This document shows positions 33,198-45,931 of a stretch of 64,000 nucleotides of DNA, one piece after another (within the stretch, counting starts at the first letter, position 1; the number at the start of each line of letters is the position of its first letter). A program made the position numbers and the translations under genes. The notes below the pieces were generated by a model. It worked only from the letters and a program-made list of their open reading frames with translations. It did not search any database and was not told the DNA's origin. This stretch comes from Acanthosoma haemorrhoidale (lineage: Eukaryota > Arthropoda > Insecta > Hemiptera > Acanthosomatidae): NCBI GenBank assembly GCA_930367205.1, contig OV884014.1, forward strand, positions 107,862,638-107,926,637. The letters run 5' to 3'.

Positions 33198-35285
33198 TGT
33201 AGATACACATTACTAATACACACTTGAACGACATTACTTTAGAAGACACCCAAACTTACAAGCAAGTCTACGAAGACAACAGAACAAAATACTCACTGGG
33301 AATGCATTTAGGATAGACAATATGGCCACGGATAGATTAGCTAAGAAGGAGATGCTGTGACATTGTACAATTGTCTTCAGGTGCAATCTCCTTCCATCTA
33401 GGTCAGTCTAGTCAGCATAGCTCAAACCTTGCTGTCAAATAGTAATCAATTGTTCAAAGCGAATATATTCATTGTCGGATAATTGTCTTATTTTATTCTC
33501 GATGTTGTAAAGCAAGGAAGTAACCGCAAATTCTGTTATTTTATCTCCTTCTAGGGAAATAATTTATAATCAACCATGTTGTCAACGAAGACATAGCTTC
33601 CTGTTGGATTACTATAGGATATCCAATTCAGTGGTTGGAGCACACAACGGCATCAAATCCACTATCGACTATACACAATTAGTTAGATATAATGGGGAGC
33701 CATTGAAAGGCCCAAAAGAGAACAAAAGCAGGAAGGAAATCGAGAGAGGCGGTTGACAAAGTGACGGACATTTTGTGCAGATGTTTTAGCTCACCTGGCG
33801 GCAGCTGGCACAAGTAATCCTTGGAAAATTGCTTTTTGCCAAAAATATCTAGGAAATTTGATTGTCTAGCTGTCGCTAATCTCGCCTTTGTGTGTTGTAT
33901 TAGCAGATCCATTGTATGACATATTGTACAAAAAGCTGTTTGCTTTGAGGGGGAAAAGACCGGACCCAACAATTCAGATTATATTTACCAATTGTACACT
34001 AAGTGTCTGTGCCCATCTAAGTTTTTTGAAACTTGACAAAAATCCTTCAAATTTGCAGAGAACACTCTCTGTCTATATTTAAGCCAGATCAGGTCACCTG
34101 TGACTCCAAAAACTATTTTCTTTGTTTTATTACATTTATTTTCCTTCATATCCTTCATCAACTTCACTAGCACTATCTAAGTTATATAAATATTTTAGTT
34201 TTTATTTAGTCTGGAGAACAATTCTTACGAAAAATGTGAATTGTTATTACATGCTATGATGGTAATATTATGGGGATCTAGCAACAGACCCAAAATCACG
34301 TTCAAGTGCTTACACCTTTTGGAAATATCATATCTCAGGCAATCATATCTAATTTACAGAGCTCAAGTTTTAGCAACATTACAGCAAGATTTAAACCATA
34401 GCTAACTCAACGACTAAACTAAATAAGAGTATCTTTATATTAAAAATAATATTATATATGTATATTGAAATGAAATAGATCAAGTACGTTTTAACTCGCT
34501 TTTAGTGGGCTTAGGAGGAGAAAAAATATTCTAAAACTCTTTTATTGAAGTCAGGCTTAGGGTTTTAATGAAAATATGTGATGGATGAATTATCGGCTTA
34601 CGTTGATGAAAGAGGGTTTTTATGTTTCCATCAAATTCATTAATGGACGAGTTTTCTACAAACTTTGCATATCAGGTCCTGATAACGTATCTTCTTATCA
34701 TCTAATTCATTTCTATTTAATTACATATATATATTATATGCTTCATTAATTCTACTAAAACATGTAATAAAGTTTGCAGGATGAAAAATCTTGGGCTTTT
34801 AGTAATAGACATTTTATTTTTTTCGGCCAAAAGTTTGCTTGCTCATCCCCTCCCATTGGTTCTTTACCATGTAAGCCAGCACTCCATATACGGAGCTGTT
34901 CAACCATGCTGATGGAAGGGAATGGTCTTCGAGAATTGAACCTTGCCGACAGGCCAAAGTCGATAGGACCAAGTATACACAGAGGAGTGAAAAAAATGGT
35001 TCATCTTCAAAAAAATGTCCCAAAGAAATGGAAAAAAGGCAAAGTTAAATCTGGTTTAAGAAGCAAAGTATTATCTTGGTAGAGAATATATAAAACAAGA
35101 CATTCACATTCCTTACTCAATCGTTAGAAAGAAAGGGGAGACGAAATTGAAAGGTTTTTGAAGAGGTATTTGTAATGGTTGTATTGATCCGCTAAAGTGC
35201 ATTTGAAGACACGGCATGCATCAATGATGCAAGTGCAAGCAGGCTTTGGTGCGACGGAATGCAAGAGTGTGAACTGAAAGCAGTA
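33198..35285. other. Unrecognised AT-rich region
   Basis: Nothing recognised. The plus-strand frame at 34774-35082 is basic at its end but has no familiar domain. Confidence 0.4.
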
Positions 35286-35480
35286 CTTATCCACACAGTT
35301 AACCATTAACAAAAATAAACTATTAACTTATTATGTACATTAGTCTTTCACTTACCCACACAGTTAACCATTAACAAAAATAAACTATTAACTTATTATG
35401 TACATAAGCCTTTCACTTACCCACACAGTTAACCATTTACTATATAAATAAACTGTTAGCTTATTAACTACATAAGTCTG
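35286..35480. repeat. 65-bp tandem repeat, three units
   Basis: The motif CCACACAGTTAACCATT begins at 35291, 35356 and 35421, so the period is 65 bp. The first two units are nearly identical and the third has diverged. Confidence 0.9.
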
Positions 35481-36408
35481 TCATGTGCAACAGATAATTT
35501 TAGTATTTAAGGATAGAACAGACACAAGTATGTGAATAAAGACAGCGAACTTTAGATTTGAATTAGTTTTCAATATAGATATTATATAATTCGCCCCCAT
35601 CACCATACAATATATGATACTATACTATCATAGCAACCACCCTTCAAGCATACGAGAGACTAATGAATAAACATGAGACAGCAAAGGCAAAAGCAATTTT
35701 AAATTTCCCGCTGTGGGGCAGCACTGTCATTAGCCCTCTCTGTGCAAATCGCAAAGCTTAGGTAATGGCGGTCTCTAACGGCTCGCCTGGACTTATCTTC
35801 GAATATATTCTGTCTATTTTTTTATTAATTAGTTTATTTATATCGATGTTGAGGTATTCGCTGAAACATACACGAACCACTGGTTAATGTAGCTCCGTCA
35901 ATTTTGTCGCTTCGCGAGGGTACATGAGTAGCTACTCATACTACTTCAATAAATAAATGGTCATTGTAGGCCTCAGGGACACCTATCGAATCACTATTAT
36001 AAACTGTTATTTAAGAGAGTTTAAAAATTAACAAAATTTAAAAGGGTCAATAGTCGATAGCTGGCCACTATCGATATTTTATAATTTTCATTTCAAAGTG
36101 AAAAAACCATTTTACTAGGCATTAGATGTAAATAGAAAAATATGACATTATTAAAAGATGTTATTATTAATCTTTATTATTGCCATTTATTGCGGTATTT
36201 TTGTAAGATAAAAACAGAATTAAAAAAAAAAATAGGTTTGTTAAAAAGAGATTCATAAAAACATTTTGTTGTTGTAAGGAGTGTCTTTGAACAAAACACA
36301 CTATGAATTATGAAACTACAAATTATTCTAGCCATTATTGTTCAATTAAAAGAATAAATTTCGTAGGTGAAAAGGATTGAGTGGACAGTCCTAGGAATTA
36401 AACCAGCG
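35481..36408. other. Unrecognised AT-rich region
   Basis: No gene is recognised. A 16-bp perfect palindrome (ATGAGTAGCTACTCAT) lies at 35924-35939, and a TATCGATA motif lies near 36069. Confidence 0.4.
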
Positions 36409-36672
36409 TTTTTTGTTTTTTTTTCAAAACCTCTTTATTATTTATAATGTACAAAAAATTATTGAAATACAATTAGCTGCTCGTACTGCATTCGCAGATG
36501 CATTCGAAGGAGTGCATAAATATGATACATTTCAATTTGTGGTAAAAAAGTCAGAAACACATCTACAACACTAGGTGATGAGGCTCACCTTCTGCTTATA
36601 ACCGTGAAAACACTAAAAAACTAAAACCTAAACCTAGAAACTAATACTAGAGCGTTCCTACCGCGACGGCGG
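36409..36672 (-). mobile_element. LINE family A 3' end
   Basis: On the minus strand this runs from the AGAGCGTT-like coding tail through CCTAAACCTAGAAACTAA, the hairpin at 36573-36591 and CTCCTTCGAATGCATCTGCG to a T-tract (plus strand 36409-36424) that is the poly(A) tail. It is closer to the 32.5 kb copy than to the 9.4 kb copy in its UTR. Confidence 0.82.
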
Positions 36673-39600
36673 CAAGACCAAACCAGCAAGAAAAAAGAGC
36701 AGTAGTTGGTGTTATGGACATATCGATAGATAAAACTATCGATATCACTATCGACTATCGGTCTCCGCTAACCTATAACCACTGACCTAATCCCTAGGCC
36801 GAATATGTGACTGACTGCTCCCTCGAGACTCGCGGTTGCTCTATCGAGCCAATGAACCAAGACTTCAACACTATATATTTGTACTTTCTTTTCGAAGGCT
36901 TTCAAAAGATATATAAAATAGAATTATAGTAAAGTGGAAGAGATAATGAAATAAGAACTAGCACAAAAGCAGACATGATGGAGTTATCAAGAAGTTATTT
37001 CCACGAGTGGGAGTTAGACGCAAGCTGATTGGCGGAGGCTGGTAGGCTGTCCGTCCGAGGGCCTATCGCTCTTCATCAATCACTACCGACTAGTTCCACT
37101 CGATACCCTGCCCGGTTAATCCTATCCAGCGAGGTAGGAAACGAAATCAAAGTACTCTCAAACTGTATCCGTCCACCATGGTTCCTTTCCACAAATACAT
37201 CACCCTTACTTGATCCTAAATGTCTTTTAATAAATCTTACAGGAAAAAATATATTCAACGTTAGATGATGGCTTCTGCCAAGTTATTGTTTTGACTATAT
37301 TTAAGTCCTGATTCTTTTTTGATGTTGAGAATATCCAGAAAGGCCAACACGACACTAACATTCGTAAATTTAATAGGGCTATCATTTTTATTTATGGAGT
37401 CGTTAATTATGAAGAACAAGTCTACAATCTACAGCAATAAAATAAGTTTAATTAGTCCCCCATTAGCTTTCTCTTTTGATTTCGTTATAATTCCAAGGTT
37501 ATATAACACTCACAGTTAGAGAATGGAAAGTACCTTTGAGCAAGGTGGCAGAATTGTGAATTATCTCGTCACAGAACGGTTTCAGGCTTGCCAACTCCAA
37601 ACCAACCGATTTCAGTTACCCGGTGTAATTTGGGTCTTGGTGTCCTAACGGGCACACATCACAGAAAAGGTCTGTCATAAATATCATCTTAATATTTTAG
37701 AAGTGGTTTCCTTTCAACAAAGACAAGTTTCCAGTAATGGATTACCTAGCCGCATATAAGTATATATATATACAACAGAATTAAATTTCTCTTTAAAATA
37801 AATAAATAAATTACGAAATAAATATTATACAGGAAGAAATGTGCAATCCTTTTACAACAAATGTAGAAAAACGACTTTGTTAGGTAAAGCTCAGCTTTTT
37901 TGGATAACACATTTCAATTCGAAAGTTTTCTTGAAACCGAAACGGGAAGGGTTTTTTTTCTTAATCCCGGCTCTTCTAAGGGGATAAGTGTTAATCCCCA
38001 AGCTCCTCTCGAGAAGAGATTGTCTCCAAGTTAAATAAATAAAATAAATGACTTTGAAAAACATTTTCGGCTTACTAGAAAGTTAGAGAAACTCCCTTCG
38101 GGCGGACAACATATATATTGATATGCATATAGTTATAGGACTAATGAAAAAGAATATCTACAAAAAAACAGACAGACAGATAAATATTTCCCGCTTATCC
38201 TTGAACAGTTATCAGGAGACTCAAGGACAGTGAGTGAGAAAGTTGCTGCAAAAACAACATAGCGACAACATTCGGTATCTTCGCCATTACCGCACAAGTT
38301 TTACCAACAGGCCCTTCGTCAAACTGAACTGTGAATCTGATAAGCCATCGAGCAATCAATAGTACTTAAATGTTTATTAGCTTAGCTTCAGTCAGAATTT
38401 AATTGCTGATGGAGGTGTGTTTAATGGAGTTTAACATTGATGCAAAATAAGTTTAAAGGTAGATACACGGTATTAATGGATTCTAAGCTAGTATGATCGC
38501 GGTTGGTATCATACAAAGAACTATTAAACATATATAAAATTATAAATGAAATTGTACAGTAAAAAGTAAATAATTAAGACGGTAATAACTAATGCAGATA
38601 TAAATATATGGTAGTAGAAGATAAATCTAAACCAAAATGACATATCACAGAATCTAAATGAATGTTTATCGTCACGTGATATCCGGCTCAAATGTGACCT
38701 TTGACCCTAAGGTTTTGCTCTGCGAAATTCGATGAATTTCTGTCGAGTCAGATGCGTGCCAGTGTCGATCTCACTGTACTCCTTCAAATCAGAACGACAA
38801 TATTTCAAATTTCGTTTGGTTCGTCTTGTTTTGGAAATTTCGGCTAAGCCATCAATTTGAAGTAATTAGACCAAATCGGAATGGCAAGCGCATCATCTTG
38901 AGGATATCTGTGTTTTGAAAGAAAAACTGGCATTGAAGCTGTGAAGAAACATCTATTAATAATTTTCATGACTCGATAAGGTAACTAAAGCACAATAAAA
39001 GCATAAAATAGCATGATGGGAAATGACTCTAGTGCAAACAATAAAATACGAGTGACACAAAGTAGGCAGGTGATAACAGAGCACACAGCTGGACTCCAGC
39101 AGGAAATGACTAACTACTGTCATGGCAGGCTTGGCTACTTAACTGCTTTCTTTGACAGGTGCAATTGTCAGGGGAATTGGCAACAAATAATAAACATTTC
39201 AGTATTTAGAAGTGATTATAATTTAATTTAATTTTCAAGTGAGTGCCTTCTAGGCCATTTCGCCTTGACCTCGCTCTCCAGAAGTCAAATTCTAGACAGT
39301 GGCTAAGGTACTACCCAAGGCAGTAAGATGGAGTCTTCTAAGTACACTTGACAACGGTTCTTCAACCTCTACAGAACATTGCTCGATGTCTCAGGCACTT
39401 TGGCCTGTGGGACTGGTTAGTGATTCACAGGTAAGTGAGGCGAGGGCACATTTGCATTTTACTTCTTGGAAGAGCAGTGACGCACGGCAGTACTTGATAT
39501 AGCATTTCATACAACTTTCAACCTCTTTCAGTACGATTTTTTTATAAATATGAGCACTAATAACACATCCGCAACCATTCCATAACTTTTACCGATGGGG

Positions 39601-41398
39601 AAAGAAGAGACACAAATACAGCAGTGGTTGAACCAATGCGGATGCCTCAGTTTTCAAAGGCCCCTCTACTCTACCAATATGCCGTGTTGTGTGAATTAAA
39701 GGGAATTTAACCATACGCATTAACATTGATCAGCTGTGAGCTTTGTATTATTGAGAACTTAGATATGGGACCAAAATCATTTTGGCCGTATTATTATGAA
39801 AAAGGTTTTAGTTAAATGGAGGGTAAAATTAATAATTCCGAACAACAGCGTAGCCTCCTTAATGGCTATCCGTCATCTGAAATGGATTGTTTTCACCCCC
39901 CCCCCCCTCCGGATACTTTAAGCCCTATAGACTAAGTCGGTCAGCCGGAAACGGTAAGTAATTTGCACTTAGTGGCCCGCTGCTTAAACGGAAACAACAA
40001 CTGAGCAAGTTTGTGCTCTCCAAGTTGTGATTTACTTGTTTTTTAACTTTGTCATCTTATTTCAGATGAGAAATTCAACCAGCTTGTTACCTTCTGTCTC
40101 TGCTACGTTGTAAGTCCACAATTTGTAGCACGAAACCCATTGTTGTCAAATTCCAGAGGCTTCGATCGTATTTTCTGCCTGTCTGTCACAATTTAGTCTC
40201 ATTTATTCAATTCTTTGTAATTAGTAGAGAATGATATGGCCAACTTGAGCCTTAAATGGAACTACACAGAGTAAGTTGAATTTTTTTTCGAATTTAAAAA
40301 CAAGCCAGAACTTTCTTTAGCTCAGCTAAACATAAACATCAAGCTGTTGTATTACCCTCTATTCCCAGGGATATATTTCTGATTTATAAATTATTGGTTC
40401 TGTCTCGTTGATAGCTACATCTTGTCTGTTTCTGCAACCGATCCAAGATTCCAATTGCCGGTTAGGAAATTAGCCCCTAGCGATAATCACAAGTTGGAAA
40501 CAGGCGAGCGGACAAACAACAAAGTTGTTGAACAGACTGCTGCAACAACGGTGCCCTCCCTCCGCCAAATTCATTAGCAATACTCCCGGCAACAAACCAC
40601 ACCGTCTGCATTTATCGGTTTTCCAACTACTGTTTCACCAACAACAACCACTGCCTCTCTGCTTCCTCTTTGTCACTTTCAAATAGGACTTTAATTTTTG
40701 TTTGCCTTTGCACTCACCTTTAAGATAAAATGTTGGGAGCCACACAGTCGTATATGGAAATTAAACAAATTCCCTCCCCCTCTGACAAATTTATTACTCC
40801 ACGGCATTTTATTAGTTATCGGTTATTCAACAACCACATGTTGTCTTTTTTATTGTATCTCTCCTCCACTCAGGTATTTTGGGATACTAGACTACCTGGT
40901 GGCATTTATTTTAATTTATATCACCTGTCACTTGGTAAATTATAAATTACCAACCCGTGCATTGCTAGGAATGGTCTACCACCCATTCGAAGGTACGCCC
41001 ACTATAATTCGAACAAACCTTGCAACTGGAGAAGATACTGCCCTTCTAAGGCGACCCCGCAGGCCAATACCGAACCGCACTAACCGCAATTCTTTCCTGA
41101 AGCCATCACCTTGAGCAATCTTCAAGGTTCCATGCTTCACAGATCCCATTTGTAAAAATTAAATCGAGTGACTCCTAACCAAAGTTAAACGGCAAGCACT
41201 ATGAGTCGTCATCTCAAATTACACTTAATTTGACATAATAACTTTATACGTACTAACTATAATATAAATCCCCTGTATGTCTAAATGGGTCACGGATGCA
41301 AAAAAAAAAATTATACACAGCTATAAAATATGTTATTATTTCTGGCTGTGGTATGGATCATGCTAATAGTAATAGTTATTAACCTAATAATAAATATA
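36673..41398. other. Unrecognised AT-rich region
   Basis: No gene is recognised. TATCGATA motifs cluster near 36720-36745. C12 lies at 39896-39907. A hydrophobic plus-strand frame of 138 codons (40698-41114) with FILIYITCHLVNYKL-like stretches matches nothing I know and lies in T-rich DNA. Confidence 0.4.
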
Positions 41399-41473
41399 CT
41401 AGCAGAATCGGGACACGAACCCGTGACCACCCTAATAATCAGTCAGGTGATATTTCCAAACTATAGGTGGTGC
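41399..41473 (-). ncRNA. tRNA-derived, SINE-like sequence (tRNA-Ile-like arm)
   Basis: On the minus strand there is an anticodon-arm-like stem (CCTGA/TTAGG) with a 7-nt loop CTGATTA, which would place GAT as anticodon. It is followed by a T-arm-like CGGG-TTCGTGT-CCCG that includes a B-box-like GGTTCGTGTCC. The acceptor stem is not formed, so it is not a functional tRNA. A tRNA-derived SINE head or decayed tRNA copy is likely. Confidence 0.45.
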
Positions 41474-42714
41474 CTCCATTTAGCCATTTAATTTAAATCG
41501 AGATATGTAGCTGTTAGATTTATCTAGCCAGCTCCGAATTCGAGACGATTATGAATTATATAATTTGCTGTTTTTAATGGCCCATGAAGAAAGCGAATGA
41601 ATAAGGAACAGGCAGAACAGAGGCAAGGACTGATAGCTTTCAAAAATATTCCTAGTAGCTCTCAGTTCCTTTCAGCGTTCAGTTTTTTTTCTCAGGAGAA
41701 TGACTACTTTAAGTCTTGGATAGATTGAAAGTAAAATTCTATTTATTCGGACTGGGAACTTGGACTAGTAACTATACAAACACAATAAGCAGACTGAAAG
41801 CAAAGAAGGAAGTCGCCTAGTGACGAAGAGCGTAGAAGGAAGGCCGATGACAGACGTATAGAGAAGATGCAACCACTGCCTGGAACTTGGCTGATAATTA
41901 TCAGCCATCGTTTGAGGCTGGAAGTGGATCGCAGCAATTCACTCCACACCAGCCAACTTTATAACGAGCCTTTAATCCCTACCAAAGCGGTTCACTTTGT
42001 ACAATGTTTAATGGACGGTTTTCAGTTCGCGCCAGCTCACTCCTTCGGCTTATTTATTAGCAACGGTTATTAATAGTAGTGAGTACACATATTTTACTAT
42101 AAGACATGTTCAATTTGATTATTAATAAATAAAGGAAATATTAGTCCATTGTGCGCAGTTTCACGCCAGGAATCGGCCTCGAGAAGATATGCCTAACCGG
42201 GAATAAATAGGATTCCTAAGGGGGTAGGAGGGAGAGGGGGCTAGATATTTGGGGATATTTCGCCAGCCCACAAATTGTTATCGCCAAGCTACTAAACTGT
42301 ATTAGCCACCAATTTTTTATTGGTTGGGTTCTTTATAGTCAGTCCGTAATCTGCGTTTTTTATTTATATATTCGTCAGTATAGTTCGTCAACCTCATCTT
42401 TCTTTTAATTTAATCTATTCTTTGACGCCTATATTGACTGGTTAATGAGCATTAACAATGATAAATGATGTTATATCCAGTTGCATTATTTTATTAAAAC
42501 ATACTAGTGTTTTTTTCAAAGAAGTTTACCTTTCGTTAAAGCATATTAGTCACAAAGACCCTTTCGTAATCTAATAATATAACCAGTATTTTCTTTGTAT
42601 CTATTTGCAATTTATATGAAATGTTACCTAGCTGTAAACACAATCATATTTTATTTATCTGACATTGAGGTTGCGCAAGGCCCCAAAACTAAATAGATAA
42701 AATCACATCACATC
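41474..42714. other. Unrecognised AT-rich region
   Basis: Nothing recognised. Short frames around 41743-42073 have no familiar motif. Confidence 0.4.
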
Positions 42715-42950
42715 AATACACTCTTTATTGGGCTATAATTACAATCTGCCTTTTATAAGCCAATAAAGATAAACGCGCTCATTCATACCATATTTACAAT
42801 TCATCATTTACTCGCTCATTCATACAATATTTACAGACAGCCCCGAGGCCTCCCAAATCCACATGCGAAGAGAAAGCGGAGTCTTGGGAAGTCCCCCACT
42901 GAGTTCTGCGCATGCGCTATTATTAGACAACCACGTACTACTATCGCTCT
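42715..42950 (-). mobile_element. LINE family B 3' UTR
   Basis: On the minus strand this matches the 3' UTR at 14300-14460 (GGCAGATTGTAATTATAG, CCAATAAAG) and the stretch at 63890-64000 (CTTCCCAAGACTCCGC, GGGGCTGTCTGTAAATATTG). A 40-bp stretch around GGTATGAATGAGCGAG is locally duplicated. The end shows a short TGTGATGTGAT repeat and no long poly(A). Confidence 0.8.
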
Positions 42951-43949
42951 CCAAATCGATACCGATAACTACCGTTTATAGACCTTTATTCAGCTTTAAA
43001 ATTGTTTCAACTGGCAACTTAAGTGAGCTGGCCACGAGGGAACCCCCAATAAGTGAGTAGATCGCTAAATAGATAAAATAAATCAGATAAACGGAAATAC
43101 ATTTATAACAATTTTTGTTAAAATATGAAAGATAGATGGTTCAAGCGATAATAACTACATGTTTGTTTTATGCTCGAAATTTTATGATTATATCAATCTT
43201 TAGTGGGTCCTTAACCATTAGGAGAAATTACAAATTTTTGTTTAACTGACCTAATTGTGTTTTATAGCCATGATATTTATGTTCTTTATTTACTCTCGTG
43301 GTAGTTGTTTGAAAGTATAGCCTGTCTACTTGCTCCGACAGATTGTTCCCGCGGCACAAATACCCTTTTTCATCCTGCTACCCCGCTCGTTCCCTTATAG
43401 TCATATTTACATGAGCAAAGTCCTCCTAGATAAAAATGGCGTTGAACGGCATAAAGTCTCCAATGGTACAGCACACCGCAAGGTCACACACCACGACGAC
43501 CCGGTCGTGTTGAAACAGATGTCCCGCCTTGGCCTCGCCGAATTCGATCTTACTTTCTCATGAATATTAACGCCTTTGCCTTAACTCGATGTATCAACTG
43601 TCACATTTGGCCCAAACGGAATTAGCCAAGGTTTCTCTTCGTCACAAACTACAGAAATTGTAATTGTCTTGTACCATAAAGAACATATTATAGTTTATGT
43701 ATGAATAAAATGTTTACAAGTAATAGTTAATTCTTCCATAAAGGCAGGCAGATCAGATCGAGTGAAGTGACGTTTTAAAAATAATTTCTAATTTATTTTT
43801 CTATGTCGCAATGCTCTCATTAAAATAGCAGGTTTCGCTGGCTATGGATGTCTAAATAGGCTAAGAGTAAAATCTATGAATGAAGCTAATAGATAAAGAA
43901 TACATAATAGAGATACATGTAATTGTATATTTATTGAATGTGATAAATA
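42951..43949. other. Unrecognised AT-rich region
   Basis: Nothing recognised. A plus-strand frame at 43330-43563 contains a hydrophilic stretch (DKNGVERHKVSNGTAHRK) that I cannot assign. Confidence 0.35.
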
Positions 43950-45031
43950 CACTGACAGGCAAAAAATTCCACCCACCTGTAAAAAAATTGTATTAGTATA
44001 TGGTAATGTAAAATGTATAGTATATGGTTATATATGGTAATTGTATATAATACTTATCATTTATTGAATTTATAAAATCTTTTTTACCTTTAATAAGGTT
44101 TTTAACGTTTATTAAATGAGTCTTTGTTTAAAGATTTAAAATCAAAATGTGAACTGCTAAGAAACATGAAAAAAAAATGGAAAAATAACCATTTTTATCC
44201 TAAAAGAAATTAATGACAGGATCATTTAATTGCGCGTATTTCCTCCTCTTGCCTTTATTACTTATTGAAGACGCCTCGGCATACTTTCCACCAGTCGGGA
44301 AATGTCCCTTTGCTGGAGGTTAGCCCATTCTTCCCCAAGAGCCCTTTCAAGGTCCTGCAGTGTATCAGGAAGTGCTGAACGCGTTCTTATTCGTCTTCCG
44401 AGGTTATCCCATAAATTCTCGACAGGGTTCAAATCTAGAGAACGTGCTGGCCAGGCTAAGACCTCAATGTTGTGCTGATGAAGGAACGTCTGTACTATGC
44501 GAGTGGCATGTGGACGTACATTATAAATGAATGATCGCTGATTTCGATGACCTCAGGCAACACATGAGATTCCAAAGTCTCATCTACATAGCGAGTGGCC
44601 GTCAAAGACCCTCCACGAACAACAACCAATTCTGTGCGGCACTCCATTGAAATCCCAGCCCACACCATTAAGGAACCACGTTGAAAAGGTGGGCTCTGGG
44701 TGAAATTACAGGCTGCACTCTTTCATTTCTTCTTCTCCACACCCTTTCACGCCCGTCTGGAGATCGTAGAGAAAATCTAGATTCATCTGTAAAAAGTACA
44801 GCACACCATTCGTCCATAGTCCAATGACTGTGTTCTCGAGAAAAAGCCAGCCGTGTAACTCTGCGAGTTCTGGTCAATTCCGGTCCTCTTACTGGGCGAA
44901 AAGCCATTATTTCATACTTATTTAATCTTCTCCGAGCAGTACGTTCAGAAATTTGCAACAATCCAAAGCAGAAATATTTTGAGATGAAAACATGAAAAAA
45001 TCAGGTGGTTGGAATTGTTTGCCTGTCAGTG
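43950..45031 (-). mobile_element. Tc1-like transposon, defective
   Basis: Terminal inverted repeats CACTGACAGGCAAAAAATTCC (43950) and its mirrored copy ending at 45031 are each flanked by TA, giving a 1082-bp element. The transposase lies on the minus strand and is broken. Confidence 0.9.
44270..44961 (-). pseudogene. Tc1-like transposase pseudogene
   Basis: The minus-strand frame from 44961 to 44668 has the N-terminal RTARRRLNKY, then WCAVLFTDESRFSL with the first catalytic Asp, then RVWRRRNERV. After stops and frameshifts, the region around 44530-44390 reads NVRPHATRIVQTFLHQHNIE and LNPVENLWDNLGRR with the catalytic Glu. The position of the second Asp (normally before N-x-RPHAT) is Tyr. 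Counting from that Tyr to the Glu gives 34 intervening residues, the DD34E spacing of Tc1 elements. Frame breaks and loss of the Asp make it inactive. Confidence 0.85.
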
Positions 45032-45931
45032 TACACATGTCAACCAGGCAAACTTTCTGTTAGTGAGTGAGATCTAGTGTCACTTTACTAAAACCACTGG
45101 GATGCCAAATATGGATCACTTACCTTAAGTTATTCATTCCACAAACTCAAAAGCTAGTTTGAAATTCTTTGTGCTTGTCTTTGGAAAAAATCAGCACTTT
45201 ACAGTTAAGATACATTCTGAGCTGAAACTTGAGAAAGCTTTAAATATTTAAGTCGGATTGTGACGCTTGGCGTTGATATCTGGCGATTATAACGCGCACA
45301 CAAAGCAGAGAGTATATTAAAATCCTACCCACCTTTGACAGATCGGCATCTCTAAGAGCTGCAATTATAGTTGTCTATAGCTGCAGCTGTGGATGTCTAT
45401 AAAGAACAGGCGGTTTACGGTCGAGAACATCTGGTACATACGGACCACGGACAATGGACCATGGAGAGGGTGTCACAGCTGTCTTCTGGGTGTTTGCTCT
45501 GAGAGGTCTTGGACTATGAGAGTATGATGCCAATACTTGTCAAGGGCTGGGAAGTCGGACCATGGAGTATGCCAGCTACCCAAAGGGAATTCGTCATGTC
45601 TAAGAGGGAATAATAAGGAACAATATTAGGGATAATTCCAAACAGGCGGAAACCTGATACATTTTGTGAATAGTAAATGTGTCTGATGAGCACTTTTGAG
45701 ACACTTTAATGAGTTAAACATGGGCAAATCACTAGCGAGGCGGTGCAATGCGCATGCCAAGGTTTTCAAACCTATAGATTGCTAGAATGACTGGTCGACA
45801 CGTAATTTGTTTTTTGGAAAGTAGGTTGCTTCCTTATTTTATATTGAATAATATCATTTAAACATCCCGATAACTGTACAAGGCAATTCTTCAAGGAGTC
45901 ACAACTTTGAAACTACTCTAAAATATAATAA
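45032..45931. other. Unrecognised region
   Basis: Nothing recognised between the Tc1 element and the foldback mariner. Confidence 0.4.

Noticed and set aside
40698..41114. 138-codon plus-strand frame as a membrane protein gene
   Set aside because: Its hydrophobicity follows from T-rich DNA. There is no recognised domain, no promoter context and no similarity to other frames in the window.
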